A stretch of 64,000 bases of DNA, from contig JAIXZO010000022.1 in the NCBI GenBank assembly GCA_027489535.1, positions 1 to 64,000 on the forward strand, written 5' to 3'. Origin of the DNA: Hyphomicrobiales bacterium (GTDB lineage Bacteria; Pseudomonadota; Alphaproteobacteria; Rhizobiales; Beijerinckiaceae). Of the stretch, positions 14,149 through 22,659 are shown piece after piece. The notes beneath the pieces are model-generated. The model did no database searches and was not told the origin of the DNA. It worked only from the letters and a program-made list of their open reading frames with translations. Each line of letters opens with the position of its first letter. Position 1 is the stretch's first letter. Position numbers and translations under genes: made by a program.

Positions 14149-14502
14149 TCAGCGTCCTGAAAATATGAAGAATGCGCCCGCCGCGATCAGCCCGAAGCCG
14201 ATCAGGTGGTTCATACCGAGCGGCTCCTTGAGCACGACGATCGAGAACCCGGCGAAGATCACGAGCGTGATCACCTCCTGAATCGTCTTCAATTCCGCCG
14301 CGCTGTAGACCGCGTGCCCGATGCGGTTGGCCGGTACGGCAAAGCAATACTCGATCAGGGCGATGCCCCAACTGGCCGCTATCACGATCGGCAATGCCGT
14401 GCCTTTGAACTTCAGATGCCCGTACCAAGCCGCCGTCATGAACACGTTCGACACGACGAGCAGCAGGATCGGCAGGATCGCGGGGGAGAACAGAGCGGGC
14501 AT
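14149..14502 (-). CDS. DMT-family membrane protein (DUF486)
   Basis: A 117-aa protein with four predicted membrane helices, matching the DUF486 family in length. It begins MPALFSPAILPILLLVVSN, and contains TAAWYGHLKF and a final helix with GLIAAGAFFIFSGR. These proteins resemble half of a drug/metabolite transporter and probably work as dimers. The substrate is unknown. The frame stays open far upstream of the ATG at 14502, across uvrB on the other strand. Only the 117-aa part is plausible. Confidence 0.85.
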   Translation of the reverse strand: MPALFSPAILPILLLVVSNVFMTAAWYGHLKFKGTALPIVIAASWGIALIEYCFAVPANRIGHAVYSAAELKTIQEVITLVIFAGFSIVVLKEPLGMNHLIGFGLIAAGAFFIFSGR

Positions 14503-14628
14503 GCATTCGGCTCCTGAGCGGCGGCGGTGCCGTTGCGATGGCGCAACCACGGGCCGCGCGTCAACTGTGCGGGACCAAATGGCCTGCACGCCTTGTCCTC
14601 GCCCCGGACTCGGCCCATCTTCCGGCCC

Positions 14629-17232
14629 ATGGCCAAAGCATCGAAGTCCCCGGCCCGGCCGACGCGCGCAAAGGCGTCGAAGCCGGAGCTGAAACCTCTG
14701 GACGAACATCTCGCAGCCCTTCTCAGCCCCGCGCTCATGCGCGACCGGGATGGCGGCGGTGCGGGTTTCGGCGAGATGCCGCAGGCCGGTTTCGACACGG
14801 GCGCGCCGTCGCCCGGAGACCGGGTCCGCGACAAGGCCCTCACGCGCTCGGCCATGCTCGCCGACGCGCCCAAGCGGGTACGTCAGGGCAACGTGAAGCG
14901 CTTCACCGACGAGTCCGAAGACGATCTTCCGCTCGCCCATGCGACGGCCGGAGCCGGCGCGACCGCGGACGCCTTGAAGGAACTGCTGGAGCAGGGCGAT
15001 CCGCGCTTTCGTGAAAAGCGCGTTTGGGCACCGCATCGCCCTCCCCGTCCCGAGAAGTCGGAAGGCGGACGGGCGTTCGAACTCGTCTCCGAATACGAGC
15101 CCAAAGGCGACCAGCCCCATGCCATCGCGGAGCTCGTCGAGGGCGTCTCGCGTCATGAACGCGATCAGGTGCTGCTCGGCGTCACCGGCTCCGGCAAAAC
15201 CTTCACGATGGCGCAGGTCATCGCGCGCACGCAGCGCCCCGCGCTGATCCTCGCGCCGAACAAGACCTTGGCGGCGCAGCTCTACGGGGAGTTTAAGAGC
15301 TTCTTCCCGAACAATGCCGTCGAATATTTCGTCAGTTATTACGATTATTATCAGCCGGAAGCCTATGTTCCGCGCACGGATACCTTCATCGAGAAGGAAT
15401 CCACCATCAACGAGCAGATAGACCGGATGCGGCACGCAGCGACGCGCGCGCTGCTCGAGCGCGACGACGTCATCATCGTCGCCTCCGTGTCCTGCATCTA
15501 CGGCATCGGATCGGTCGAGACCTACACGGCCATGACCTTCACGGTCAAAGTCGGCGAGATGATCGAGCAACGCCAGCTCATCGCCGATCTCGTGGCGCTG
15601 CAGTACAAGCGTTCGGGCGGCGATTTCACGCGCGGGACGTTCCGCGTGCGCGGCGACGTCATCGAACTGTTCCCGGCGCATTATGAGGATCGCGGCTGGC
15701 GTATCTCCATGTTCGGCGACGAAGTGGAATCCATCGTAGAATTCGATCCGCTGACCGGCACGAAAACCTCGGACCTCGAATTCGTGAAGGTCTACGCCAA
15801 TTCGCATTACGTCACGCCGCGCCCGACGCTGACCCAGGCCGTCAAGGGCATCAAGCAGGAACTCAAGCACCGGCTCGACGAACTCAACCGCAGCGGCCGC
15901 TTCCTCGAAGCGCAGCGGCTCGACCAGCGCACCACCTTCGATCTGGAAATGCTGGAAGCGACGGGCGTCTGCCAGAGCATCGAGAACTATTCGCGATACC
16001 TCACCGGCCGCATGCCCGGCGAGCCGCCGCCGACCCTCTTCGAATATCTGCCCGACGACGCGCTCGTCTTCACCGACGAGAGCCATGTGACGGTGCCGCA
16101 GATCGGCGGCATGTATCGCGGCGACTTCCGCCGCAAGGCGACGCTGGCCGAATACGGCTTCCGCCTGCCCTCATGCCTCGACAACCGCCCGCTGCGCTTC
16201 GAGGAATGGGACGCGATGCGCCCGCAGACGGTCCACGTGTCGGCAACGCCCGGCAATTGGGAGATGGAGCGCACCGGCGGCGTGTTCGTGGAACAGGTCA
16301 TCCGGCCCACGGGTCTGATCGACCCCGAGATCGACGTGCGTCCGGCGCGCGCGCAGGTGGACGACCTGTTGGGCGAGGTCCGCGCCGCCGCCGCGCGCGG
16401 GTTCCGTACGCTCGTCACCGTCCTGACCAAGCGGATGGCCGAGCAACTCACCGAATATCTGCACGAAAACGGCGTGCGGGTGAGATACATGCATTCCGAC
16501 ATCGACACGATCGAGCGCATCGAGATCCTGCGCGATCTGCGCCTCGGCACCTTCGACGTCCTCGTCGGCATCAACCTGCTGCGCGAAGGTCTCGATATTC
16601 CCGAATGCGGGCTGGTCGCCATTCTGGATGCCGACAAGGAAGGCTTCCTGCGCTCCGAAACCTCGCTGATTCAGACGATCGGTCGCGCCGCCCGCAATAT
16701 CGACGGGCGCGTGATCCTCTATGCCGACAAGATCACGGGCTCGATGGAACGGGCGATGGCCGAAACCAACCGCCGTCGCGAGAAGCAGCACGCCTACAAT
16801 GTCGAAAACGGCATCACGCCGGAAAGCGTCCGCCGGAGCATCGGCGACATTCTCGACAGCGTGTACGAGCGCGACCACGTCCGCGTGGACACCGGTTTCG
16901 CCGAACAGGCGACGATCGGGCACAACATCAAGGCCACCCTCGCGGACCTCGAAAAGCGCATGAAGGACGCGGCCGCCAACCTGGAATTCGAGACGGCGGC
17001 CCGCCTGCGCGACGAGATCAAGCGGCTTCAGGCGACGGAATTGGCGGTCGCGGAAGATCCGCTCGCGCGGCAATCGGACGTGGAAAAAGCGGCGGGGGCC
17101 TACAAAGGCGAACGCGAATACGGCGATTCCGCCAATTTGCCCCCGACCCGAGCGCACAAACCCCGGTCCGAAGACATGGGCCCCCACAATCTCGGCGGCG
17201 GCGGCGCGAAGCCGCGCCGGAAGGGTCGCTGA
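14629..17232 (+). CDS. uvrB: Excinuclease ABC subunit B with N-terminal extension
   Basis: The damage-recognition helicase of nucleotide excision repair, loaded by UvrA and partnered with UvrC. The core starts near residue 150 ([20 protein letters not shown]). Walker A is [10 protein letters not shown]. The beta-hairpin region reads [20 protein letters not shown], and the DESH box is [12 protein letters not shown]. The UvrC-binding UVR motif is near residues 770-805 ([20 protein letters not shown]). The protein is 867 aa against ~670 in E. coli, because of ~149 extra N-terminal and ~60 extra C-terminal residues. It stands alone, uvrC being 28 kb away. Confidence 0.97.
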   Translation: MAKASKSPARPTRAKASKPELKPLDEHLAALLSPALMRDRDGGGAGFGEMPQAGFDTGAPSPGDRVRDKALTRSAMLADAPKRVRQGNVKRFTDESEDDLPLAHATAGAGATADALKELLEQGDPRFREKRVWAPHRPPRPEKSEGGRAFELVSEYEPKGDQPHAIAELVEGVSRHERDQVLLGVTGSGKTFTMAQVIARTQRPALILAPNKTLAAQLYGEFKSFFPNNAVEYFVSYYDYYQPEAYVPRTDTFIEKESTINEQIDRMRHAATRALLERDDVIIVASVSCIYGIGSVETYTAMTFTVKVGEMIEQRQLIADLVALQYKRSGGDFTRGTFRVRGDVIELFPAHYEDRGWRISMFGDEVESIVEFDPLTGTKTSDLEFVKVYANSHYVTPRPTLTQAVKGIKQELKHRLDELNRSGRFLEAQRLDQRTTFDLEMLEATGVCQSIENYSRYLTGRMPGEPPPTLFEYLPDDALVFTDESHVTVPQIGGMYRGDFRRKATLAEYGFRLPSCLDNRPLRFEEWDAMRPQTVHVSATPGNWEMERTGGVFVEQVIRPTGLIDPEIDVRPARAQVDDLLGEVRAAAARGFRTLVTVLTKRMAEQLTEYLHENGVRVRYMHSDIDTIERIEILRDLRLGTFDVLVGINLLREGLDIPECGLVAILDADKEGFLRSETSLIQTIGRAARNIDGRVILYADKITGSMERAMAETNRRREKQHAYNVENGITPESVRRSIGDILDSVYERDHVRVDTGFAEQATIGHNIKATLADLEKRMKDAAANLEFETAARLRDEIKRLQATELAVAEDPLARQSDVEKAAGAYKGEREYGDSANLPPTRAHKPRSEDMGPHNLGGGGAKPRRKGR

Positions 17233-17235
17233 CCG

Positions 17236-17622
17236 TCAGAGACGTGCGCCCGCGCCTTCGGAGCGGACGGCCGCGGCCATCTTTTGGCAATAGGTCGTTT
17301 CCGTCGCTTCGCCGAGGCGGTCCATCAGCTCCAGCAGCAGCGGCGTGGGGGAAACCAAGGCGTTGCGCCCGTCCATGGGATTGGGCCGGCACTCCAGCAT
17401 CCCTTCGGATTCAAGGCTGCGGACGGTCCGCCGCACATGGCTTACGCTGTACCTCAACGACGAATTCAGCCGCTTCATCGTCAATTGTTCGTTGCGCTCA
17501 AAGTGTGCGCAAACAACCAAAACGACGTCGAACGAAACCAGCGACGTGACGAAGATCATATTGCTTTCGATCCAGCGCCGTACGCTGAGAGCTTTTCCGG
17601 CTGTTTCGTTTACTTTCCGCAT
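17236..17622 (-). CDS. Winged-helix (MarR-like) DNA-binding protein
   Basis: A 128-aa protein with a predicted winged helix-turn-helix: LTMKRLNSSLRYSVSHVRRT is the likely recognition region, followed by LESEGMLECRPNPMDGRNAL, which resembles the MarR-type wing. The dimerisation helices are short. The target is unknown. It is convergent with uvrB (3 bp apart). Upstream is an AT-rich stretch of ~290 bp shared with the divergent 80-aa gene, which is a natural place for it to bind. Confidence 0.65.
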   Translation of the reverse strand: MRKVNETAGKALSVRRWIESNMIFVTSLVSFDVVLVVCAHFERNEQLTMKRLNSSLRYSVSHVRRTVRSLESEGMLECRPNPMDGRNALVSPTPLLLELMDRLGEATETTYCQKMAAAVRSEGAGARL

Positions 17623-17909
17623 ACCAACCCCATTTGCACTCTAAATGAGCGCATTCTGCATTATTTTCAATCATCGTACGCAACGTTATCACGAATCCAA
17701 GTCGTAAATTTCATTTTTTACGTTTCGGAAACAAACTGCGGTGGCGACGTTGTGACACACGCAGAAACCCGTATACACACGCAGGAATGCAACTCTAAGT
17801 TTAGTCGACGCATACGCCGAAATTTGTACGTAAAAATTACATTTATAAATTTGATGAAATTAAAAGTTGTAATAATGATGCTGAAGTTAAGCGTGATTCA
17901 GGTGCAATT
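17623..17909. other. AT-rich intergenic islet
   Basis: This 287-bp stretch is conspicuously AT-rich by eye (well under half GC) in an otherwise strongly GC-rich window. It holds two direct repeats ACACACGCAG at 17755-17764 and 17775-17784, exactly 20 bp apart. It also has complementary arms TTTTTACGT (17715-17723) and ACGTAAAAA (about 17828-17836). It lies between two divergent genes and probably carries their promoters. AAAGTTGTAATAAT-like sequence near 17870 could be a -10 region for the 80-aa gene. No further gene is seen in it. Confidence 0.6.
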
Positions 17910-18152
17910 ATGGCTCAGAGTGCAGAGTTTGCGTTGGTTGCTTTGGTCGCTTCAGGCATCGCTACGGCCATGATGACGCAATTGGGGACGGATCTACCTG
18001 CAGCGTTCAACGCACAGGCCCGGTCCGCCATGGAGGCGTCCATGGACCGCGCCATGGGCGTAGCGTCCTCCGAACCCGCCAAGGTGGTCATCGCCGCCCA
18101 GAATGTGGTGCTCGACCCCTGCGATGCGAAGACGAGCGCTTCGCTGCGCTGA
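17910..18152 (+). CDS. Hypothetical 80-aa protein next to AT-rich islet
   Basis: An 80-aa protein beginning MAQSAEFALVALVASGIATA, so its N-terminus is one hydrophobic stretch that could be a membrane anchor or uncleaved signal. The rest is alanine-rich and polar, with one cysteine in VVLDPCDAK. The ATG has AGGTG as a plausible Shine-Dalgarno sequence 6 bp upstream. I do not recognise a family. It is divergent from the winged-helix gene across the AT-rich islet. The body has GC-rich codon use like the rest of the window. Confidence 0.5.
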   Translation: MAQSAEFALVALVASGIATAMMTQLGTDLPAAFNAQARSAMEASMDRAMGVASSEPAKVVIAAQNVVLDPCDAKTSASLR

Positions 18153-18172
18153 GACGCACCGCTCGAATCCCC

Positions 18173-18439
18173 TCAGTGCAGGACGAATTCCGCGTCGAGG
18201 GCGAGGAGTTCGGTCGGGCGGATCAGACCCTGATGGGCGACCGTGACGGAGTGCAGCGGGCCGTCGAGACTGCGGGACCAGAAAGCCAGGAATTTCTTGA
18301 GTTCCGGGAATTCCGGGTTGAGGTCGTAGTCCTGCCAGACGTAGCTCTGCAGCAGGCCGGGGTGATCGGGCATCCGGTACAGGATGTTTGCGGTCGTCAG
18401 TCCGTAGCCTGCAAGGCGCTTGCGAATATCGCCGTCCAT
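18173..18439 (-). CDS. usg: Usg family protein
   Basis: An 88-aa protein recognised by IRKRLAGYGLTTANILYRMP, then SYVWQDYDLNPEFPELKKFL and a C-terminal SVTVAHQGLIRPTEL. Usg proteins are small conserved alphaproteobacterial proteins of unknown biochemical role. The name comes from an upstream gene in trp loci, but no trp gene is nearby here. The start at 18439 (MDGDIRKRL) is chosen over an upstream in-frame ATG at 18496 because it matches family length. Its upstream region holds an AAGCGTA/TACGCTT inverted repeat (18495-18533). Confidence 0.8.
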   Translation of the reverse strand: MDGDIRKRLAGYGLTTANILYRMPDHPGLLQSYVWQDYDLNPEFPELKKFLAFWSRSLDGPLHSVTVAHQGLIRPTELLALDAEFVLH

Positions 18440-18581
18440 CGTCCGAGTCCTCCGTTCGGAGACCGAATGATGAACGAACCGTCGCGCCATCGACAAGCGT
18501 AATTTTAAAAAACATATGAAATATCATACGCTTGGCAGCAAGCATCGGCGACTGCTGCCGGCGGCGCTTCCCCGGAAACGA

Positions 18582-18608
18582 CGACGGCCGGGACTGTCCC
18601 GGCCGTCG
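18582..18608. terminator. Strong hairpin downstream of ilvE
   Basis: CGACGGCCGGGA, a 3-base loop, and TCCCGGCCGTCG form a perfect 12-bp stem. It lies 34 bp after the ilvE stop on the minus strand. No T-run follows on that strand, so it may act as a 3' stabiliser or a weak terminator. Confidence 0.55.
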
Positions 18609-18641
18609 CAAAGATTCGTAGGATGAAAAGACCCGGCCGGA

Positions 18642-19532
18642 TTACTCGGCCGCGACCGCCTTGGGCTGCACCGCTGCAGCGTAATCGTCCACCATGGCGC
18701 GGGTGATCGCCGCCGGCGCGAAGCTGTAGGGGCCGATTTCGGAGACCGGCGTCACTTCGGCGGCGGTGCCGGTGATGAAGCACTCTTCGAAGCCCGCGAG
18801 TTCCTCCGGCATGATCCGACGTTCATTCACCTGAATGCCGCGGCGCTTGGCGAGGTCGATCACGGTGCGGCGGGTGATGCCGTCGAGGAAGCAATCGGCC
18901 ATCGGCGTATGGATCGCGCCGTCCTTGATGAAGAAGACGTTCGCGCCCGTGCACTCGGCGACGCGGCCCTGCCAGTCGAGCATCAGCGCGTCGGCATAGC
19001 CCTTCTTCTCGGCGCGGTGCTTCGAGATGGTGCAGATCATATAGAGGCCCGCCGCCTTGGAGCGGCAGGGCGCGGTCATCGGGTCGGGACGGCGATAGTC
19101 GGCCATGTCCAGACGGATGCCCTTCATGCGTTGTTCGGGATCGAAATAGCTCGGCCATTCCCAGGAGGCGATGGCGAGATGGATGGTGTTGTGCTGCGCC
19201 GAGACGCCCATCATCTCCGAACCGCGCCATGCGACGGGACGGAGGTAAGCGTCGGGGATGCCGTTCTTTTCGAGGACGAGGCGCTTGGCCGCGTCGATTT
19301 CCGCGACGGAGAACGGGATGTCGAAGTCGAGCAGTTCGGCCGACTGCTTCAGCCGCTCGGAATGCTCCGTGCATTTGAAGATGCCGCCGCCATAGGCGCG
19401 CTCGCCCTCGAACACGCAGGAGCCGTAATGAAGACCGTGCGTGAGGACGTGCACCTGCGCGTCCTTCCAAGGCACGAGCTTGCCGTCGAACCAGATCCAG
19501 CCGTCGCGCAGATGGAAGGGAATGACCGACAT
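18642..19532 (-). CDS. ilvE: Branched-chain amino acid aminotransferase
   Basis: The last step of valine, leucine and isoleucine synthesis, a class IV PLP transaminase. The protein is 296 aa. It shows HVLTHGLHYGSCVFEGERAY near residue 35, RPVAWRGSEMMGVSA, the lysine-containing ISKHRAEKKGYADALMLDW, and GRVAECTGANVFFIKDGAIH. The chosen ATG (MSVIPFHLRDG) has a strong GGAGGAG upstream, and longer in-frame starts lack this. It is divergent from the MarR-type gene with overlapping promoters in between. A GC hairpin follows the stop. Confidence 0.95.
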   Translation of the reverse strand: MSVIPFHLRDGWIWFDGKLVPWKDAQVHVLTHGLHYGSCVFEGERAYGGGIFKCTEHSERLKQSAELLDFDIPFSVAEIDAAKRLVLEKNGIPDAYLRPVAWRGSEMMGVSAQHNTIHLAIASWEWPSYFDPEQRMKGIRLDMADYRRPDPMTAPCRSKAAGLYMICTISKHRAEKKGYADALMLDWQGRVAECTGANVFFIKDGAIHTPMADCFLDGITRRTVIDLAKRRGIQVNERRIMPEELAGFEECFITGTAAEVTPVSEIGPYSFAPAAITRAMVDDYAAAVQPKAVAAE

Positions 19533-19615
19533 GAGGCGCTCCTCCGGGAGTGTTTTTATGGCGTAAGAGAACCGAAAACGACCGCCGCGCGGTCCTTTTT
19601 GGTCGTGGAAAGGCC

Positions 19616-19648
19616 TTGACGAGTAACAATCGAACTGAAATATGTCAA
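19616..19648. promoter_or_regulatory. Overlapping divergent promoters of ilvE and the petP-like gene
   Basis: On the plus strand, TTGACG (19616-19621) with a 16-bp spacer and AAATAT (19638-19643) face the petP-like gene. On the minus strand, TTGACA (19648-19643) with a 17-bp spacer and TACTCG (19625-19620) face ilvE. Each -35 box overlaps or abuts the other promoter's -10 box, so polymerase could occupy only one direction at a time. Both -35 boxes are near-consensus and the -10 boxes are weak. Confidence 0.5.
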
Positions 19649-19717
19649 TAAGGCTGACGTAAAACTTCACGCGGCTTCGACGGCCTCGGTCGAAGCGGAG
19701 AAACGAACCGGCCCCTT

Positions 19718-20245
19718 ATGAAAACGGCCCTGCACCCCGTGATGAATGCCCGGACCGACGCGACGGACCCCATTCCGTTCGACCTCATCGAACTGCTGTT
19801 TTTCGCCTATCGCGACTTCGTCGGCGATCCGGACAGGATTCTCGAGGATTACGGATTCGGGCGGGCGCATCATCGCGTGCTGCATTTCGTCAACCGCAAC
19901 CCGGGCCTGACGATCGCGGCGTTGCTCGACATCCTCAAGATCACCAAGCAAAGCCTCAATCGCGTGCTCAAGGAGCTGATCGAACAGGGCTATGTGGAGA
20001 GCCGCGCGGGACGCTCCGACCGCCGCCAACGCCTGCTGTTTCCGACGGGGAAAGGCCAGTCGCTCGCCGGCGATCTAGCGATGCTGCAGACCGCTCGCAT
20101 CCGCCGCGCGGTCGAGGAATGCGGCCCCGAGGCCCATGCCGCCGCCATCCGTTTTCTCGAAGCGATGATCGACCCGGACGGTCGGCCCGCGCGAGAGGAA
20201 ACCGGCGGCGGTGCGTCCGTCTCCGCGATCGGCGCGCGGAGATGA
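19718..20245 (+). CDS. petP: MarR family regulator, PetP-like
   Basis: A 175-aa MarR-type regulator. The winged helix reads LTIAALLDILKITKQSLNRV then LKELIEQGYVESRAGRSDRR, flanked by helices for dimerisation. Placement directly before an OmpR-type response regulator, with an ATGA overlap, matches petP-petR of Rhodobacter. There the two genes are needed for cytochrome bc1 expression. The symbol is inferred from order and similarity. No Shine-Dalgarno sequence clearly marks the start, and an ATG at 19742 is an alternative. Confidence 0.8.
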   Translation: MKTALHPVMNARTDATDPIPFDLIELLFFAYRDFVGDPDRILEDYGFGRAHHRVLHFVNRNPGLTIAALLDILKITKQSLNRVLKELIEQGYVESRAGRSDRRQRLLFPTGKGQSLAGDLAMLQTARIRRAVEECGPEAHAAAIRFLEAMIDPDGRPAREETGGGASVSAIGARR

Positions 20246-20949
20246 GCGCACGCGCGGTCGCAGCGATTGCCGACGACTCGCCGCATGTTCTGGTGGTCGA
20301 CGACGACCGACGCCTGCGCGATCTTTTGGCCCGTTTTCTCGGAGAGAACGGCTACCGCGTAACGACGGCCAAAGATGCGAAGGACGCGCGCACGCTGCTG
20401 CAAACCTTCCGCTTCGATTGCCTGATTCTCGACGTGATGATGCCGGGAGAGAACGGCTTCGATCTCGCGCGCGCCGTGCGCGAGAATTCGGCGGTCCCGA
20501 TCCTGATGCTGACCGCCCGCACCGAGACCGCGGACCGGATCACCGGACTGGAACTCGGCGCGGACGACTACATGCCCAAGCCGTTCGAGCCGCGGGAATT
20601 GCTGTTGCGGCTGAAGAACGTGCAACGCCGGGCTGCGCCGACGAGCGAACCCGAACGGACGACGGTGAATTTCGGTCCGTTCACCTTCCATCGGGACCGG
20701 GGCGAATTGCGCTGCGGCGAGGAGCCGGTACGGCTGACCGACCGCGAACGTGATATGCTGACGGTGCTGTCGGCAAAGCCGGGCGAAACCGTCCCGCGCG
20801 AGGCCTTGTCGGCGAAGGGCGAGACTTCCAACGAGCGGACCGTGGACGTGCAGATCAACCGCCTGAGGCGGAAGATCGAGGACGACCCGGCCAATCCCCT
20901 CCATCTGCAAACGGTGCGCGGTGTCGGCTATCGGCTCATCGGGACCTGA
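20242..20949 (+). CDS. petR: OmpR-family response regulator, PetR-like
   Basis: A 235-aa two-component response regulator. The receiver domain carries the acidic pocket VDDDRR, phospho-acceptor Asp in LILDVMMPGENGFDLAR, and the switch Lys in DDYMPKPFEPRELLLR. The C-terminal winged helix ends with ERTVDVQINRLRRKIEDDP and LQTVRGVGYRLIG. The ATG overlaps the petP-like stop (ATGA). The kinase gene starts 29 bp before its end. The three genes probably form one operon. Targets are not shown by sequence, but the bc1 operon at 56.6-59.3 kb is a candidate by analogy with Rhodobacter. Confidence 0.88.
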   Translation: MSARAVAAIADDSPHVLVVDDDRRLRDLLARFLGENGYRVTTAKDAKDARTLLQTFRFDCLILDVMMPGENGFDLARAVRENSAVPILMLTARTETADRITGLELGADDYMPKPFEPRELLLRLKNVQRRAAPTSEPERTTVNFGPFTFHRDRGELRCGEEPVRLTDRERDMLTVLSAKPGETVPREALSAKGETSNERTVDVQINRLRRKIEDDPANPLHLQTVRGVGYRLIGT

Positions 20950-22306
20950 GGACAGGCTGGATCGACTCGTCGTCCGCGCGGCCGTGCTGTGGCACCGCGC
21001 GGCGCGGTGGATCGGCCGACGCATGCCGTCGGGCCTGTTCGCGCGCTCGCTGATCATCATCATCGCGCCGATGGTGATCCTGCAATCCGTGCTGGTCTAT
21101 GCGTTCATGGAACGCCATTGGCAAACCGTGACGCGGCGGCTTTCAGCTTCCGTGACGCAGGATATCGCCGCGCTGATCGAAGTGCTGGACACCTACCCGC
21201 AAGACCCGGAATTCGAACTGCTGGGCCGCATCGCCGACAGGATGGGCCTCGATGCCGACATGCTGCCGAGCGAGCCGCTGCCGCCGCTGGCCCCCCGCCC
21301 GCTGTTCTCGATTCTCGAACCCACGCTCGCGCGGGAAATGCGGCGACAGGTCGGCCGGCCGTTCTGGTTCGATGCGTCCGGGCAGAACCAGATCGAAATC
21401 CGGGTCCAGACGGACCGCGGCGTGCTGCGGGTGATCACGCGGCGCTCGCAGGTCTATGCTTCCAATTCGCACATCTTTCTCGTCTGGATGCTCGGTACCT
21501 CCTTGGTGCTGCTGACCATCGCCGTGGTGTTCATGCGCAATCAGGTGCGCCCCATCGCGCGGCTGGCGGAGGCGGCGGAGAGCTTCGGCCTCGGGCGCGA
21601 CGTGGAGTTCAGGCCGCGCGGCGCGCGCGAGGTGCGGCGCGCGGGCTACGCCTTTCTCGAGATGAAGCGCCGCATCGAGCGGGCGATGGATCAGCGCACC
21701 GCGATGCTGAACGGCGTCAGCCACGACCTGCGCACCATCCTGACGCGGTTCAAGCTGTCCCTCGCCTTCCTCGAGGAAGGACCGGATACGGATGCGCTCC
21801 GCAAGGACGTCGACGAGATGACGCGGATGCTCGAAGGCTATCTCGCCTTCGCACGCGGAGACACGAACGAACCCGCCGCGCCCGTCGACATGGAAGAGTT
21901 CCTCGACGATCTGCGGGCCGACACCGAACGCTCGGGCCACGCCACGTCCGTGACCTTCGAGGGCGATCCGGTGGTGATCGTGCGGGCCGACGCCTTCAAG
22001 CGTTGCCTGTCCAACCTCGTCTCCAACGCCGCACGCTTCGGCAACCGGATCGACATCGCGGGCACGCGGGACGCGCGATGGCTGACGGTCCATGTGGACG
22101 ACGACGGTCCGGGCATTCCGGCGGATGCGCGCGAGGAGGTGTTCAAGCCCTTCGTGCGGCTGGACGAAGCGCGCAACGTCGACGAAGGCGGCTCGGGTCT
22201 CGGCCTGTCCATCGCGCGCGACGTGGCCCGTTCGCACGGCGGCGACGTGATCCTCGGGGATTCGCCCACGGGCGGACTGCGCGCGACGGTGCGGCTGCCG
22301 GTTTAG
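20921..22306 (+). CDS. Membrane sensor histidine kinase (EnvZ-like)
   Basis: A 461-aa kinase. The first membrane helix is LFARSLIIIIAPMVILQSVL near residues 40-62. A periplasmic domain of ~120 residues follows, then a second helix, FLVWMLGTSLVLLTIAVVFM, a HAMP linker, and the H-box LNGVSHDLRTILTRFKLSLA with the phospho-accepting His. The C-terminal ATPase shows DDDGPGIP and GGSGLGLSIARDVARSHGG. The GTG start overlaps the regulator gene by 29 bp. A later start just downstream of that stop is possible. It is the likely partner of the PetR-like regulator. Confidence 0.88.
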   Translation: MSAIGSSGPEDRLDRLVVRAAVLWHRAARWIGRRMPSGLFARSLIIIIAPMVILQSVLVYAFMERHWQTVTRRLSASVTQDIAALIEVLDTYPQDPEFELLGRIADRMGLDADMLPSEPLPPLAPRPLFSILEPTLAREMRRQVGRPFWFDASGQNQIEIRVQTDRGVLRVITRRSQVYASNSHIFLVWMLGTSLVLLTIAVVFMRNQVRPIARLAEAAESFGLGRDVEFRPRGAREVRRAGYAFLEMKRRIERAMDQRTAMLNGVSHDLRTILTRFKLSLAFLEEGPDTDALRKDVDEMTRMLEGYLAFARGDTNEPAAPVDMEEFLDDLRADTERSGHATSVTFEGDPVVIVRADAFKRCLSNLVSNAARFGNRIDIAGTRDARWLTVHVDDDGPGIPADAREEVFKPFVRLDEARNVDEGGSGLGLSIARDVARSHGGDVILGDSPTGGLRATVRLPV

Positions 22307-22659
22307 TAGAGGCGGCCGCCGTCCGGCACCGCGCGGTCGGGGCCGATCAACATCACGTTGCCGTCGGCATCCGGCACGCCCAAGGTCAGCACTTCGGACA
22401 TGAACGGGCCGATCTGCCGGGGCGGGAAATTGACGACGGCCAGCACCTGACGACCGACGAGATCCTCGATGCGGTGGTTTTGCGTGATCTGGGCGGAGGA
22501 CTTGCGCATACCGATCGCGCCGCCGAAGTCGATGCGGAGCTTGATCGCGGGCTTGCGCGCCTCGGGGAAGGGCTCGGCCCCGACGATGGTGCCGACGCGC
22601 ACGTCGACCTTCATGAAATCGTCGAACGAGATGACGGAAGAGGAGGCGGTCGCGTCCAT
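22303..22659 (-). CDS. csaA: CsaA-type tRNA-binding-domain protein
   Basis: A 118-aa protein that is essentially one EMAP-like tRNA-binding OB fold, the CsaA layout. It shows FMKVDVRVGTIVGAEPFPEA, KLRIDFGG, AQITQNHRIEDLVGRQVLAV and VNFPPRQIGPFMSEVLTLG. CsaA has been described as a secretion-related chaperone in Bacillus and binds tRNA-like molecules. Its bacterial role is still uncertain. The start overlaps the stop of the TetR gene (TGATG), so the two are coupled. The 3' end overlaps the convergent kinase gene by 4 bp. Confidence 0.92.
   Translation of the reverse strand: MDATASSSVISFDDFMKVDVRVGTIVGAEPFPEARKPAIKLRIDFGGAIGMRKSSAQITQNHRIEDLVGRQVLAVVNFPPRQIGPFMSEVLTLGVPDADGNVMLIGPDRAVPDGGRLY

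Noticed and set aside
14503-16086. Long minus-strand open frame running on from the DUF486 gene opposite uvrB
   Set aside because: It is the antisense of uvrB in GC-rich DNA. The sequence is low in family-like features. Only the final 117 codons resemble a real protein.
17623-17909. Mobile-element end or attachment site in the AT-rich islet
   Set aside because: There is no integrase, transposase or tRNA, and no terminal repeats with a target duplication. A regulatory or silenced region is the simpler reading.
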